From Serratia inhibens (GTDB taxonomy: Bacteria; Pseudomonadota; Gammaproteobacteria; Enterobacterales; Enterobacteriaceae): a stretch of DNA of 64,000 bases. The stretch is taken from positions 183,004-247,003 of the forward strand of contig NZ_QYYG01000008.1 of assembly GCF_003591175.1 (NCBI RefSeq), given 5' to 3'. A program made the translations under genes and the position numbers. Below the pieces are notes generated by a model. The model was given only the letters and a program-made list of their open reading frames with translations, was not told the origin of the DNA and did not search any database. Of the stretch, positions 1-8,250 are shown piece by piece; positions within the stretch are counted from its first letter, which is position 1, and the number at the start of each line of letters is the position of its first letter.

Positions 1-31
1 GCACGGTGCGCATCGCGTTGTTCATGCTCAT
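1..31 (-). CDS. start of a fimbrial gene, probable MrpH-like tip adhesin (partial)
   Basis: Only the first ten codons lie in the window (MSMNNAMRTV). The ATG at 31-29 is preceded by AGGAG about 7 bases upstream and follows the previous fimbrial stop by 9 bases, so it belongs to the same operon. In Proteus mirabilis the MR/P operon runs mrpA-B-C-D-E-F-G-H, and the seven upstream genes here match A to G in order and type. By position this should be the H gene, a two-domain tip adhesin. Nothing of the adhesin domain is visible, so the identity is an inference from operon order. Confidence 0.55.
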   Translation of the reverse strand, partial: MSMNNAMRTV

Positions 32-40
32 CCCTTTCTC

Positions 41-538
41 CTACGGATATTCCAGCTGCAGCGTTGCCGCCGAGGTAAAAGCCCCTTCCGACAACTCAGC
101 GCCCGCCTTCTTCACCGGCGTAGCCACAAAGGTGGATGACCCCAGATAAGACGGGATAGGGAGCGTGGTGCCCACAACAAACCCCGTGAGAGCGCCGTCA
201 TTCGACTGGCTGCGCAACTGAATGCCAAAGTCCGCAATATTGCTTTGCACCGCCGCCGTGTCGAACGCGGTGGCCGCCCCCAGGTAACGCAACACCTTGT
301 CAGTGCTGGTGCCCTCGCAGTCGTAGATTATCGTGAAGGTCTGGGCGTAGTTTTGGCCGTCAACCTTGTTGACCCCTACCTCGCCAAAGTCAATCTCCAC
401 CGGCTCCCCGCCGTTGATGGTGCAGGGTGGGTTCTCAATCAGGGTGCCATGAAAGGTCATGTTCTCCGCGGCAGCCAGCCAGGGGGACAACAGCATCCCC
501 CCTGCCAGAACCAACATTCTGCCCGTCTGCCTTGCCAT
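41..538 (-). CDS. minor fimbrial subunit, MrpG-like
   Basis: A type 1/P-pilus family subunit of 165 residues, exported by a signal peptide (MARQTGRMLVLAGG to AAAENM) and assembled by the chaperone and usher encoded upstream. Family features seen are an early Cys (PPCTING), a second Cys about 40 residues later (YDCEG), the GFVVG segment and a C-terminal donor strand ending in LEYP, with the usual Tyr next to last. I start at the ATG at 538 because GAGGGAGG sits about 6 bases upstream. An ATG at 553 overlaps the previous stop as ATGA but has no visible ribosome site. It is the seventh gene of an MR/P-like operon; in that system this position encodes an initiator or terminator-type minor pilin. 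Confidence 0.85.
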   Translation of the reverse strand: MARQTGRMLVLAGGMLLSPWLAAAENMTFHGTLIENPPCTINGGEPVEIDFGEVGVNKVDGQNYAQTFTIIYDCEGTSTDKVLRYLGAATAFDTAAVQSNIADFGIQLRSQSNDGALTGFVVGTTLPIPSYLGSSTFVATPVKKAGAELSEGAFTSAATLQLEYP

Positions 539-549
539 ATTGCCCTCCC

Positions 550-1041
550 TCATTGGTAATGCACCAGCAACGTGGCGCCCGCACTAAAATCCCCACCCGT
601 CAGCGTCACGCCCGCCTTCTTCACCGGCACCGCCTGCAGCAGCGGTTTGTTCGGGTAGGTAAAGTTCACCCAGTCATTGACCGTCAGCGCACTGCCGTTG
701 GCCTTCAGGGCAATGCCCAAATCCGCCATGTTGGTCTGCAGCGCGCTGCTGTCGAAGGCCGTCGGGATTCCCTGTATCTGCAGTTTCATGGCATTGGAGG
801 TATTGCCCTGGCACACCAGGGTGTAATCCACCGTCTTGAGGTAGTTGGTGCCATCCACCCTGCTGGTCACCACGTCACTGCCAAAATCCACGTCTATCAC
901 CCGGTCACCGTTGATGATGCAGGGGGGAGGGACGATCACAGTGACCTTTATCGTCACTATGGCGGTATCGGCAACCGCCTTCACCGCAGAGAGCAGCATT
1001 ACCGCCGACAGACACATGCCCCCGACCACCACACGCTTCAT
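550..1041 (-). CDS. minor fimbrial subunit, MrpF-like
   Basis: A pilin-family protein of 163 residues with a signal peptide (MKRVVVGGMCLSAVMLLSA), the early PPCIING cysteine, a second Cys in the YTLVCQGN segment and a C-terminal strand ending in VHYQ. It is close in pattern to the next gene (shared PPC.INGG/D and NYLKT/NYAQT motifs), so the two are probably paralogues. The start at 1041 follows GAGGG. A longer start at 1068 would overlap the upstream stop. It sits sixth in the fimbrial operon and is probably translationally coupled to both neighbours. Function as adaptor subunit near the tip is inferred from operon order. Confidence 0.85.
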   Translation of the reverse strand: MKRVVVGGMCLSAVMLLSAVKAVADTAIVTIKVTVIVPPPCIINGDRVIDVDFGSDVVTSRVDGTNYLKTVDYTLVCQGNTSNAMKLQIQGIPTAFDSSALQTNMADLGIALKANGSALTVNDWVNFTYPNKPLLQAVPVKKAGVTLTGGDFSAGATLLVHYQ

Positions 1042-1060
1042 AACCCTCACGGCCGTCACC

Positions 1061-1717
1061 TCAGTCATAACTCAGCTGAAAATCCACCGCCGCGCGGTAG
1101 GCACCAGCGACCAGCGGCGCTTTGGTACGCTCCGGGGTCACCGTATAGGTCAGGCTGCTCTGGCCCGGCGTCAGGAACAGCGGCTCGCCGCGGCTGCCCA
1201 GGCGCACGTCCTTGCCGCGGCTGTCCAGCAGGCGCAGCCCCAGCCCGGAAACGCCCTGCGCCTTCACCAGCTGCGGGCTGTCCATGTCCGACGGCGCGCG
1301 GAAGCTCACGCTCACCGCCGGCTGATTAGAGGCCCAGGTCAGCGCGCCGGTGCGGCTGTCACGCAGGCCGGCCGGGGTACGCAGGCAATCTTTCAGCCGC
1401 AGCTCAAAGGCCACCGGCGTACCCTGGGCGCCCAGGGCTTCCAGGCGTGCCGTGCCGGTCTCGCCCAGCCAGATGTCCTGATGGGCGCTGCTCATCTCCA
1501 GCCGACAGGCGCTTTCGGTCAGCGCGCCATGCACATACAGCGTGCCGTTGGCCCCGTCCATCTCCCAGTTATCGGCGGCGTGCGACGGCGGCAGCAACAT
1601 CAGCACCGTGCCCAGCGTCACCGGCACCATCATCGCCAGCGCACTCAGGGTACCGTAGTAGCGCAACTCACTGAGCCAGAATGCCGACTCCCTGTGTTTA
1701 TGTGTTTTCCCTGCCAT
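1061..1717 (-). CDS. fimbrial subunit, MrpE-like
   Basis: A larger minor pilin (about 218 residues). An N-terminal charged stretch is followed by a long hydrophobic segment (LSALAMMVPVTLGTVLMLL) ending at SHAADN, which reads as a signal peptide with an extended n-region. The mature part begins with the typical strand NGTLYVHGALTESACRLE, has a second Cys in KDCLRTP, and ends in QLSYD with the conserved Tyr. The ATG at 1717 has GGGAG about 8 bases upstream; an ATG at 1735 is the alternative. It lies between the chaperone gene and the F-like subunit, matching the position of mrpE. Confidence 0.85.
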   Translation of the reverse strand: MAGKTHKHRESAFWLSELRYYGTLSALAMMVPVTLGTVLMLLPPSHAADNWEMDGANGTLYVHGALTESACRLEMSSAHQDIWLGETGTARLEALGAQGTPVAFELRLKDCLRTPAGLRDSRTGALTWASNQPAVSVSFRAPSDMDSPQLVKAQGVSGLGLRLLDSRGKDVRLGSRGEPLFLTPGQSSLTYTVTPERTKAPLVAGAYRAAVDFQLSYD

Positions 1718-1787
1718 GTTTTGTTCTCCCGACATTCTGCTCTTGCAACGTTCTGCCTAGCGGGCCGTTATCCGTTTAGGGTGTCGC

Positions 1788-2543
1788 TTACGATGCCTTT
1801 TTCTCCGGCACCACCTTGCAGTTGCTGCCGCTGCAGCTGAAGGTCAACTGCGGACGGCCGCCGTAATCGTTGATGTAGGTCAGCACCGGGGCGCTGCCCA
1901 CGCTGGCGGCACTCACCGTCAGCGGCACGTTGCCCTTCGGCGGCACCATGAACGGCTCAAAGCCCTTCACGCCGGCGCCGTCTTTTTTGCTGCTCGCGTC
2001 CACGATGGTCACGTAGTACGGCGTCGGGTTGTTCACCACGTACTTGTCGCCCTGTTTGGTCAGCGTCAGTTGCTCTTGCGCCGGGTCGGTATTCTTCTGC
2101 ACGGCTATCGCCGCCGGGCGGTAGAACAGCTTGATACGGGTCTGTAAGGCAATCTGCAGCGTGTTCGGCTTGTCGCTCTTCGGCGGGATTTCACGCAGGT
2201 TGAAGTAGTACAGCGTCTCGCGGTCCTGCGGCAGTTGCCTGGCCGCCGGCAGCGCCTGGATTTTCACCTGGCTCGGCTTGCCCGGCTCCACGCGTTGCAC
2301 CGGCGGCAAGACCACCAGCGGGCTCTGCATTTTGTTGCCCTGTTCGTCTTCCAGCCAGGCCTGCGCCAGGTACGGCAACTGTTTGTTCTGGTTACTGATG
2401 TTCAGGCTGACCGAGTTCTGATCGCCGTCAAAAATCACTCGGGTACGGTCCAGGGCAATCGCGGCCTGAGCCTGCTGGGCCACCGCGGCGCCCAGCAGGG
2501 CGACGGCGATGGCCGTCGTCTTCAGGGTGTTATTACGTTTCAT
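1788..2543 (-). CDS. periplasmic fimbrial chaperone, MrpD-like
   Basis: A PapD/FimC-family chaperone of about 251 residues that would cap and deliver subunits to the usher by donor-strand complementation. It has a signal peptide ending AQAAIALDRTRVIF and the first Ig-like domain with the family pattern NISNQNKQLPYLAQAWLED. The F1-G1 region is YYFNLREIPPKS, whose Arg-Glu-Ile-Pro-Pro is the chaperone signature. The second domain carries NPTPYYVTI and YINDYGGRP. Two cysteines near the end (FSCSGSNCK) probably form the usual C-terminal disulfide. The start at 2543 has GGAG 8 bases upstream. It is the fourth gene of the operon. Confidence 0.93.
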   Translation of the reverse strand: MKRNNTLKTTAIAVALLGAAVAQQAQAAIALDRTRVIFDGDQNSVSLNISNQNKQLPYLAQAWLEDEQGNKMQSPLVVLPPVQRVEPGKPSQVKIQALPAARQLPQDRETLYYFNLREIPPKSDKPNTLQIALQTRIKLFYRPAAIAVQKNTDPAQEQLTLTKQGDKYVVNNPTPYYVTIVDASSKKDGAGVKGFEPFMVPPKGNVPLTVSAASVGSAPVLTYINDYGGRPQLTFSCSGSNCKVVPEKKAS

Positions 2544-2626
2544 TTGCTTGACTCCATAATTCATCATGACGTTATCCGTCTTCGGTTCGTGTCGGGGCGG
2601 CGCATCGGCGGGCCATGTCGTTCCTT

Positions 2627-5179
2627 TTACCGCGTCGCCTCGGGTCCTGTTGAGGTATCAGCCCCCGTAAGCGGGGTGCAAGGCAGCAGCAGGCTGCTCA
2701 TCATATCCGCCGGCAGCGGCGTCGGCAGGCGCACTTCACACTGCGCCGCCCCGTTCCAGTGCACCGTCATACTGTCACCGGCGTTAATGCCGCTCAGGTA
2801 GACGCTGCCGCCGTCGTTGACAATGCCGGTCTCCTGCTTGCGGCCGTTCGTCACCGTGGCGCCGAACGGCGGGGTGCTGCCGTCCGCCAGTTTGATGACC
2901 GCCATGGCTTTTTCACCGGCAATCACCCCAAACTTACGGTAACCAATCGCCCCTTCGGTCAGGGTGGCCTGCACCACCGACTTGGTGGCCTCGGCGTTAT
3001 CGCCCAGCTTGTTCAAATCAATGCTGGCCTTGTTGCGGTAATAGCTGTTCACGTCCGCCACCACCGCCTTGCCCCAGGCGTTGGTTTTCGAGGTGGCGCC
3101 GTAGCCGCGCACCGGCACACCGGCCACGCCCTCGGTATCGAGCAGCATGCGCGTGCCGCCGGCCACCCCGCCCCGGTGCAGCGCACCGCCTTCTGCCGTC
3201 AGGGTCGCCCCGCCCTGGGCGGAGAAACCGACCGCACTGTAACGGCCTTCCTGATAGCTGGCGTTGGCGCTCAGACGGGCCATGTCGCCGCTGTGGTTGT
3301 AATACCCGCTGGCGTTGGCGCCGCTGCGTGAGGTGCCCATGGCCAGTTGGTAGTTGTTGTTTTCGTCAATCCGGTCGTAATAGCCCACCCGGTGGGTGGT
3401 GTCGTTCCGGTTCACCGTGGTGTTGTAACTGACGTTGCCGCCATTGCCCCACGGCATCGACAGCGACAGGTACATGCCGTCGTCTTTGGTCTCGTTGTAC
3501 TTGTTGCGGTAGGCCGACAACGACAGGCTCAGGTTCTTGAAGCGGCCAATGTCGAAATAACGCGACAGCGTCAGGCTGTAACGGTCATTCACCGGCCGAT
3601 CCCAGTAGGTCTGGTGGTCGTAGTTCAGGTACAAACTAACCCCCGCATCCCGGAACTGCTGGTTGAAGGTGATGGTGTACATCTCCTTGCTATTGCCCAC
3701 CCGGCGGCCCTCATGGCGCGCGTCCAGGTACTCGCTCATGCTCATAAAGTCTTGTTCCGAGAAGCGGTAGCCGGCGAAGGTCACCTGGCTGTCCAGCTCG
3801 TCAAAGCTCTTCGAGTAGCTCAGCCGGTACGAGCCGCCGCTCAGCGTGCCGGCCTGCTGCGGTAAACGCGCCCGCGACTGAGTGGCGTCAAACGACAGCG
3901 CGCCCAGCGCCATCAGGTCACGGCCGATACCCAGTGACGCCGCGTTGTAATCGCCGCCGCCCAAGGCACCGCCGTACAGCGACCAGCCGTTGCTCACCCC
4001 CCAGGAAAACTCCCCGGTGCCGAACAGCGGGCCGTTGGTATGGTGCTGCCAGTCGGACGGCCGCCCCACCGCCGCCTTGAAACGCACCGACCCCGGGCGC
4101 GTCAGGTACGGGATACTGGAGGTGTTCATGGTGAACGCCTGCACGCTGCCGTCCTGTTCCTCTACCCGCACGTCCAGCTCGCCGGACACCGCATCGTTGA
4201 TGTCCTGGATGCGGAACGGCCCCGCTGCCACCTGGGTCTCGTAAATCACCCGGCCCTGCTGGCTGATGGTCACCTTGGCATTGGTCTTGGCCATGCCCAC
4301 CACTTCCGGCGCATAGCCGCGCAGGTTCGGCGGCAGCATGTTGTCGTCCGACACCAGGCTGGCACCGGTAAAACGGAAGCTGTCGAACAGGCCGGAATTC
4401 AGGTAATCCTCCCCCAGCGTCAACTTTGAGCGCAGCGACGGCAGCGCCCGGTAAAGATAGTAGCGGCTCCAGTCCAGTTGCTGGTCGGTACCCTGTCCAT
4501 TGCCGGTCTGCCGGTTGAGCTGCCCCTGCCAGTCGGCGCGCAGCCGCCAGGCCCCCAGGTTGGCGCCGGCGGTGCCGTTACCGCTCAGGCTATAACTCTG
4601 AACGCCATCACGCTGCTGACGCTGAGTCTGGCCGTTGAGGTTGTAATCAAACAACAGCCCCGGAATGCCCTCATCCCAGCGCGACGGCGGGTCCCAGTCC
4701 GCCGAAGAATATTCCAGGTAAGCCTGCGGAATGCTCAGGTACAGCGCCGCTGTGGCCAGGTCGCCGCGGGCTTCCATCCCTTTCAGGCTGGCGATATCCA
4801 GACATTCGTTCTGATGCCACCAACGCAGCCCTTTCGTTGCCTCATCCTTTAATCCCAGTTGCCCGACCAATTCCGGTGACAGGCAGGCCATGCTGCCTTT
4901 CGGATCGTCATCCGGCGGATAGAAAGGGACGTTCTGCTCCGGCAACTCATTTTTATTGATGTGCACCGCCAGGCTATATGCGCCCGGCATCATGTAACCA
5001 CTGCGGGAGAACTGGCTCAGGTCGATATTTTTCCGGTCATTCACGTCTAACACGTCGGTATTAAACTGTATGCCGTCGTCGGCAAAAGCCGGCATCGCAG
5101 AACTTATCGCCAGACAAATACAGACCCTTAATAACTGAATGCGGAACCGCGTCCCTGCAGGAAAAAACACCATAGCCAT
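2627..5179 (-). CDS. outer-membrane fimbrial usher, MrpC-like
   Basis: A FimD/PapC-family usher of about 850 residues, the usual family length. It forms the outer-membrane pore through which the fimbria is assembled. Visible parts are a signal peptide ending PAFADDGIQF; an N-terminal domain with FNTDVLDV and paired cysteines (SMACLSPELV and NECLDIAS); a middle barrel and plug region with RYYLYRALPSLRSKL, PPNLRGYAPEVVG and GPFRIQDIND; and C-terminal domains ending with a Cys pair (QCEVRLPTPLP and LLPCTPLTG). The first open codon is TTG at 5182; the ATG at 5179 with AGGG just upstream is more likely. It sits between subunit B and the chaperone. Confidence 0.96.
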   Translation of the reverse strand: MAMVFFPAGTRFRIQLLRVCICLAISSAMPAFADDGIQFNTDVLDVNDRKNIDLSQFSRSGYMMPGAYSLAVHINKNELPEQNVPFYPPDDDPKGSMACLSPELVGQLGLKDEATKGLRWWHQNECLDIASLKGMEARGDLATAALYLSIPQAYLEYSSADWDPPSRWDEGIPGLLFDYNLNGQTQRQQRDGVQSYSLSGNGTAGANLGAWRLRADWQGQLNRQTGNGQGTDQQLDWSRYYLYRALPSLRSKLTLGEDYLNSGLFDSFRFTGASLVSDDNMLPPNLRGYAPEVVGMAKTNAKVTISQQGRVIYETQVAAGPFRIQDINDAVSGELDVRVEEQDGSVQAFTMNTSSIPYLTRPGSVRFKAAVGRPSDWQHHTNGPLFGTGEFSWGVSNGWSLYGGALGGGDYNAASLGIGRDLMALGALSFDATQSRARLPQQAGTLSGGSYRLSYSKSFDELDSQVTFAGYRFSEQDFMSMSEYLDARHEGRRVGNSKEMYTITFNQQFRDAGVSLYLNYDHQTYWDRPVNDRYSLTLSRYFDIGRFKNLSLSLSAYRNKYNETKDDGMYLSLSMPWGNGGNVSYNTTVNRNDTTHRVGYYDRIDENNNYQLAMGTSRSGANASGYYNHSGDMARLSANASYQEGRYSAVGFSAQGGATLTAEGGALHRGGVAGGTRMLLDTEGVAGVPVRGYGATSKTNAWGKAVVADVNSYYRNKASIDLNKLGDNAEATKSVVQATLTEGAIGYRKFGVIAGEKAMAVIKLADGSTPPFGATVTNGRKQETGIVNDGGSVYLSGINAGDSMTVHWNGAAQCEVRLPTPLPADMMSSLLLPCTPLTGADTSTGPEATR

Positions 5180-5209
5180 CAACCCTGTATTTAATAATTT
5201 TTATCCGTA

Positions 5210-5755
5210 TCAGTAATAATCCAGCTTGAAGCGTACGGCGGAAGAATAGGCACCAGCCCGTAATGACTGATTATTGCTGACCAACCGCATGGCGTAATTC
5301 AGCTGCATGGTCCCTAATGAAATATCCGCGAGCGGCAAGGGCTTCCCGGGAGTGGCGATATTTCCCTGTCCGTCGGCAATTTGCAGGGCAATGCCTTTTG
5401 CTTCCCCCCGCACGCCAAATAAGGCACCGTCCGTTTCACCGTCAAAAGTCACCTGAAAATGCTTCCAGTCCGGTAACTTATTATTGGGCCGGGTTAATAC
5501 GCAATTGATTAACTCAATGGAGAAAGGATGTGTTATTCCCTGGCCGTCGCGAATAATATCGGCGACAGGAACTATCTCCATATCAATAACCTGTTCCCTA
5601 CTGCCGGCGGAAATGGCGCAGGCAGTATCGATAATGGCTCCTTGCATATTGACGCGTCCCCAGCCCTGTGCCTGAGTGGCAGCCGGCGTTTGCTGGGGAA
5701 TAAGTGTGCCGATCAATATGCAGGGAGCCACTACAAAGCGAATAAGCTGATTCAT
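5210..5755 (-). CDS. fimbrial subunit, MrpB-like
   Basis: A pilin-family protein of 181 residues with signal peptide (MNQLIRFVVAPCILIGT to PAATQAQG), mature start GWGRVNMQGAIIDTACAIS with the first Cys, a second Cys in ELINCVLTRP, and a C-terminus FKLDYY. The GAIIDTACAI motif is nearly the same as in the major subunit next door (GAIIDAPCSI). The start is set by AAGGTG 6 bases before the ATG. It lies between the major subunit and the usher, the mrpB position; in the MR/P system this gene encodes a minor subunit possibly acting at termination or anchoring. Confidence 0.88.
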   Translation of the reverse strand: MNQLIRFVVAPCILIGTLIPQQTPAATQAQGWGRVNMQGAIIDTACAISAGSREQVIDMEIVPVADIIRDGQGITHPFSIELINCVLTRPNNKLPDWKHFQVTFDGETDGALFGVRGEAKGIALQIADGQGNIATPGKPLPLADISLGTMQLNYAMRLVSNNQSLRAGAYSSAVRFKLDYY

Positions 5756-5843
5756 TGAACACCTTTGACAAATACCTTCCTATCTCAGGAAAAATGCATG
5801 CGAGATATCTCGCATGCACAAGTCATCACATCAAGGTTGATGC

Positions 5844-6371
5844 TTACTGGTAAGCCAACTTGAAATCGGCCACGGCAGTGAAGTCGCCTGGAACCACCGC
5901 AGCAGAAGCGCCATCACCCTGCAGGTATGCAGCGAAACGCAGCGTGTTGTTACCGTCATTCAGCGTCTGAGAAGGCGTCGCGGTACCCAGTTTGATCGGG
6001 TTGCTTGCCATATCGGTGATACCGATGCTGGCGCCGCTGGCGGTACCGATGATGCCCAAGCGATCTGCGCTCGCCGCTGAGGATTTGCCGCTAAAGGTCG
6101 TAGTTACGGACTTCATTGTAGTGGTGTCACACTGTTCTAATTTAATGTCAAACTGACGTGGTACGGATTTACCGCCATTTTTCAGTGCAACGTTTGACAC
6201 TTGCCCCATTTCCACAGTTTGATCAACAGACTCAGGCGCAATAGAACAAGGTGCGTCAATAATTGCGCCTTTAAAAGTCACAGTGCCGTGACCCTGGTCA
6301 GCCGCTTGCGCCATCATAGAAGTTGCGCCGAAAGCCAGTACTGCTGCCATCATAATTTTGTTCAGTTTCAT
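5844..6371 (-). CDS. major fimbrial subunit, MrpA/PmfA-like pilin
   Basis: A 175-residue structural pilin, the same length as I recall for P. mirabilis MrpA. The signal peptide MKLNKIMMAAVLAFGATSMM ends at QAADQGHG. The mature protein starts with GTVTFKGAIIDAPCSIAPES, has a second Cys at KLEQCDTTT, and ends FKLAYQ with the conserved penultimate-type Tyr. A strong ribosome site (AAGGG) precedes the ATG. It is the first gene of the operon, as expected for the most abundant subunit. The promoter must lie in the 418-bp gap to the divergent ToxR-like regulator. Confidence 0.92.
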   Translation of the reverse strand: MKLNKIMMAAVLAFGATSMMAQAADQGHGTVTFKGAIIDAPCSIAPESVDQTVEMGQVSNVALKNGGKSVPRQFDIKLEQCDTTTMKSVTTTFSGKSSAASADRLGIIGTASGASIGITDMASNPIKLGTATPSQTLNDGNNTLRFAAYLQGDGASAAVVPGDFTAVADFKLAYQ

Positions 6372-6789
6372 AAAAAGCCCTTACATTCCTTTATAAGAAG
6401 AGGATATCGATAATTAATTAAAAAGTTTATTGAAGAGGAGGTGAGAAAACTGGTTTTAACCTAAGCTCTTTCTTACCAACCTTATTTTCCACCAGCTCAC
6501 CGCCAGCCACTACAATGTACCGCAACCACACGCACTCCGAAACAATATAGTGCAAATCGATAAAAAAACGGGATTTAATAAAAAATAAATGCCAATATGT
6601 ATATTTAAAATCTAAAAATGACAAACTTTACATAAACATATATGTGTTCATAAATATTTATAGACGCAATATTAATTAATTAGTGACAACTAACCGGATT
6701 AGTCCTATACCCAAACCAGGCGGGTTATTGAAAAAAGGAAATTGTGATAGCAAAATCAGCTTCCCTAACCAAAAGGAAGGTTTGCGAAA
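6372..6789. promoter_or_regulatory. divergent promoter region between fimbrial operon and ToxR-like regulator
   Basis: This 418-bp AT-rich gap separates the major pilin gene (minus) from the regulator (plus). It should carry the promoters of both. I found no convincing gene in it. I also looked for the pair of inverted repeats expected of an invertible mrp-type promoter switch and saw none, and no recombinase gene is in the window. Regulation by a membrane-bound winged-helix protein is therefore more likely than phase inversion. Confidence 0.5.
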
Positions 6790-7560
6790 ATGATTTTCGT
6801 TATAAACAAGAAGATTAAATACAATGAATATGAAGGCACGCTGGAGGACATCGACGATCCAGGCAATGCGACTTTATTGGTAAAACCCGCATGTAGACTC
6901 TTGTCTATCTTTGTGAGGAATAATGACATGCTTATTAAGCGTAAACAGCTGCTTGATGAAGTGTGGGAGGATTATGGACTCAAGGCGACGGACAGTAATT
7001 TAAACAACTATATCTCAGGTCTGAGAAGGTCACTGGCAAAGATTGATACTGAAGAACTGATCATCACCTATCCAAGGCAGGGGTTTAAATTCGTCGCAAA
7101 AAAAATAACCCGACAGGATCTTAACGCCGCTCTGTTGGAAAAAAACGTTATCCAGGTCAGTGATAATGATAAGGAAGAAAAAAAACCCGAACTCCCAACG
7201 GCAGAGTTAACGTCGCCACCTGCCTGGTGGAAAAAGGCCCCGTTGAAAAAAATGGCCTTCATCGCGGTTATACTGGTTTTCCCGTATTTATTGAGCATGG
7301 CCTACAAGCAAATCCCAGTCAGTAACATTACCAACCTGGGGAAATACAAGAACTGCGACATCTACTCAATCAAGTACAACGGCATGCAGCCCAAAGAGAT
7401 TGAAAGCGTGATCGCCAAGCACTACACCTGCGAGGATAAGGCTAACATATATTACTATTTCAACATCAAGGAGAAGGGACTGCCATCTTACGCGTCAATT
7501 TTTGCTTACTGCCCATTGGATGTTTCCGCCGCTTGTGAGCTCAGCTATGTAAAAAGTTAG
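6790..7560 (+). CDS. membrane-bound ToxR/CadC-like winged-helix regulator
   Basis: A 256-residue transcription factor anchored in the inner membrane. Residues 1-100 form an OmpR/PhoB-type winged helix (LLSIFVRNNDMLIKRKQLLD, SNLNNYISGLRRSL, and the wing TYPRQGFKFVA). A charged, Pro-rich linker follows, then one membrane segment at about 156-170 (MAFIAVILVFPYLLSMA) and a ~90-residue periplasmic domain with four cysteines. The gene at 8228-8998 is a clear paralogue with the same layout and Cys spacing. It is divergent from the fimbrial operon, so it probably controls that operon; this is inferred from position. No FidL-like partner is adjacent on its own strand. Confidence 0.85.
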   Translation: MIFVINKKIKYNEYEGTLEDIDDPGNATLLVKPACRLLSIFVRNNDMLIKRKQLLDEVWEDYGLKATDSNLNNYISGLRRSLAKIDTEELIITYPRQGFKFVAKKITRQDLNAALLEKNVIQVSDNDKEEKKPELPTAELTSPPAWWKKAPLKKMAFIAVILVFPYLLSMAYKQIPVSNITNLGKYKNCDIYSIKYNGMQPKEIESVIAKHYTCEDKANIYYYFNIKEKGLPSYASIFAYCPLDVSAACELSYVKS

Positions 7561-7708
7561 AGGAAAAGAAGGTTAGCAAAGTATGTGAATGAGAAAAAAT
7601 AAAAATGCACACAAAAATCGTCGTAGCAAGATAATCCCGTGCAAAAAAATTTACTGAAGTCAGATTAATAGATTACATCGCCAGGTCGGTTAACCCCTAA
7701 CAATCCCG

Positions 7709-7740
7709 TAATAGCACCCTATCCTCCCGAAGTGCTATTA
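7709..7740. terminator. bidirectional hairpin between convergent genes
   Basis: A perfect 9-bp stem (TAATAGCAC / GTGCTATTA) with a 14-nt loop lies between the end of the plus-strand regulator and the end of the minus-strand FidL-like gene. There is no long T run, so termination strength is uncertain. Confidence 0.5.
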
Positions 7741-7752
7741 TGGGGCCGTTAA

Positions 7753-8250
7753 TCACTTGGTGGTTTTGGTACAAATGAACACAGGGGCCCGGTTACCGGT
7801 AAAAACAAAACTGTTGTTGCTCAGTTGTTCAATTTTCAACAAAAAATACTTGCTATTTATTATGGGTATCGTTTTGCTCACTTCATCCTGCTCGATGTTA
7901 TCCGCAGGCTGTTTTTTGACGTCTTTAACGGTAAAGTAATAATAGCCACTTTTATAACTGTAATCGGCTTCAATTACTCGTGATACTGCATAGCTTCCTT
8001 TTTCACCTGTCGCATGTCCGTTGATGATAAACGTTGCCTCACGAAATCCCGAGGGCACCACATTAAGCAGTATAAGGCTATCTTTTTTCTCATCGTCAAG
8101 CGGCCGGATCACTTTTATCACTGATTTACATTCTGGGACATTATGAAAATCGAAAAATAGCCACGCAGTGCCAATAATAACGGACAATGATAATAGCGAA
8201 ATAACAATACTTAGGTATCTTTTATAATTACGTTTTATTAATGATTTCAT
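7753..8250 (-). CDS. FidL-like membrane protein, partner of a ToxR-like regulator
   Basis: A small inner-membrane protein of about 165 residues. Residues 1-35 hold a basic start (MKSLIKRNYKRY) and one membrane segment (LSIVISLLSLSVIIGTAWLF). The rest is a periplasmic domain with two cysteines (PECKSV and the last CTKTTK). In Salmonella a comparable gene, fidL, follows the ToxR-like gene marT, and E. coli has the yqeI-yqeJ pair; the arrangement here is the same, with the start overlapping the regulator's end by 23 bp. It probably modulates the regulator's periplasmic domain, as ToxS does for ToxR. The assignment rests on layout and overall resemblance. Confidence 0.72.
   Translation of the reverse strand: MKSLIKRNYKRYLSIVISLLSLSVIIGTAWLFFDFHNVPECKSVIKVIRPLDDEKKDSLILLNVVPSGFREATFIINGHATGEKGSYAVSRVIEADYSYKSGYYYFTVKDVKKQPADNIEQDEVSKTIPIINSKYFLLKIEQLSNNSFVFTGNRAPVFICTKTTK

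Noticed and set aside
6427..6624. A 65-codon minus-strand frame in the fimbrial promoter gap
   Set aside because: No ribosome site, no family resemblance, AT-rich composition of an intergenic region.
6372..6789. Invertible fimbrial promoter of the mrp type
   Set aside because: No pair of long inverted repeats could be found and no recombinase gene is present in the window.
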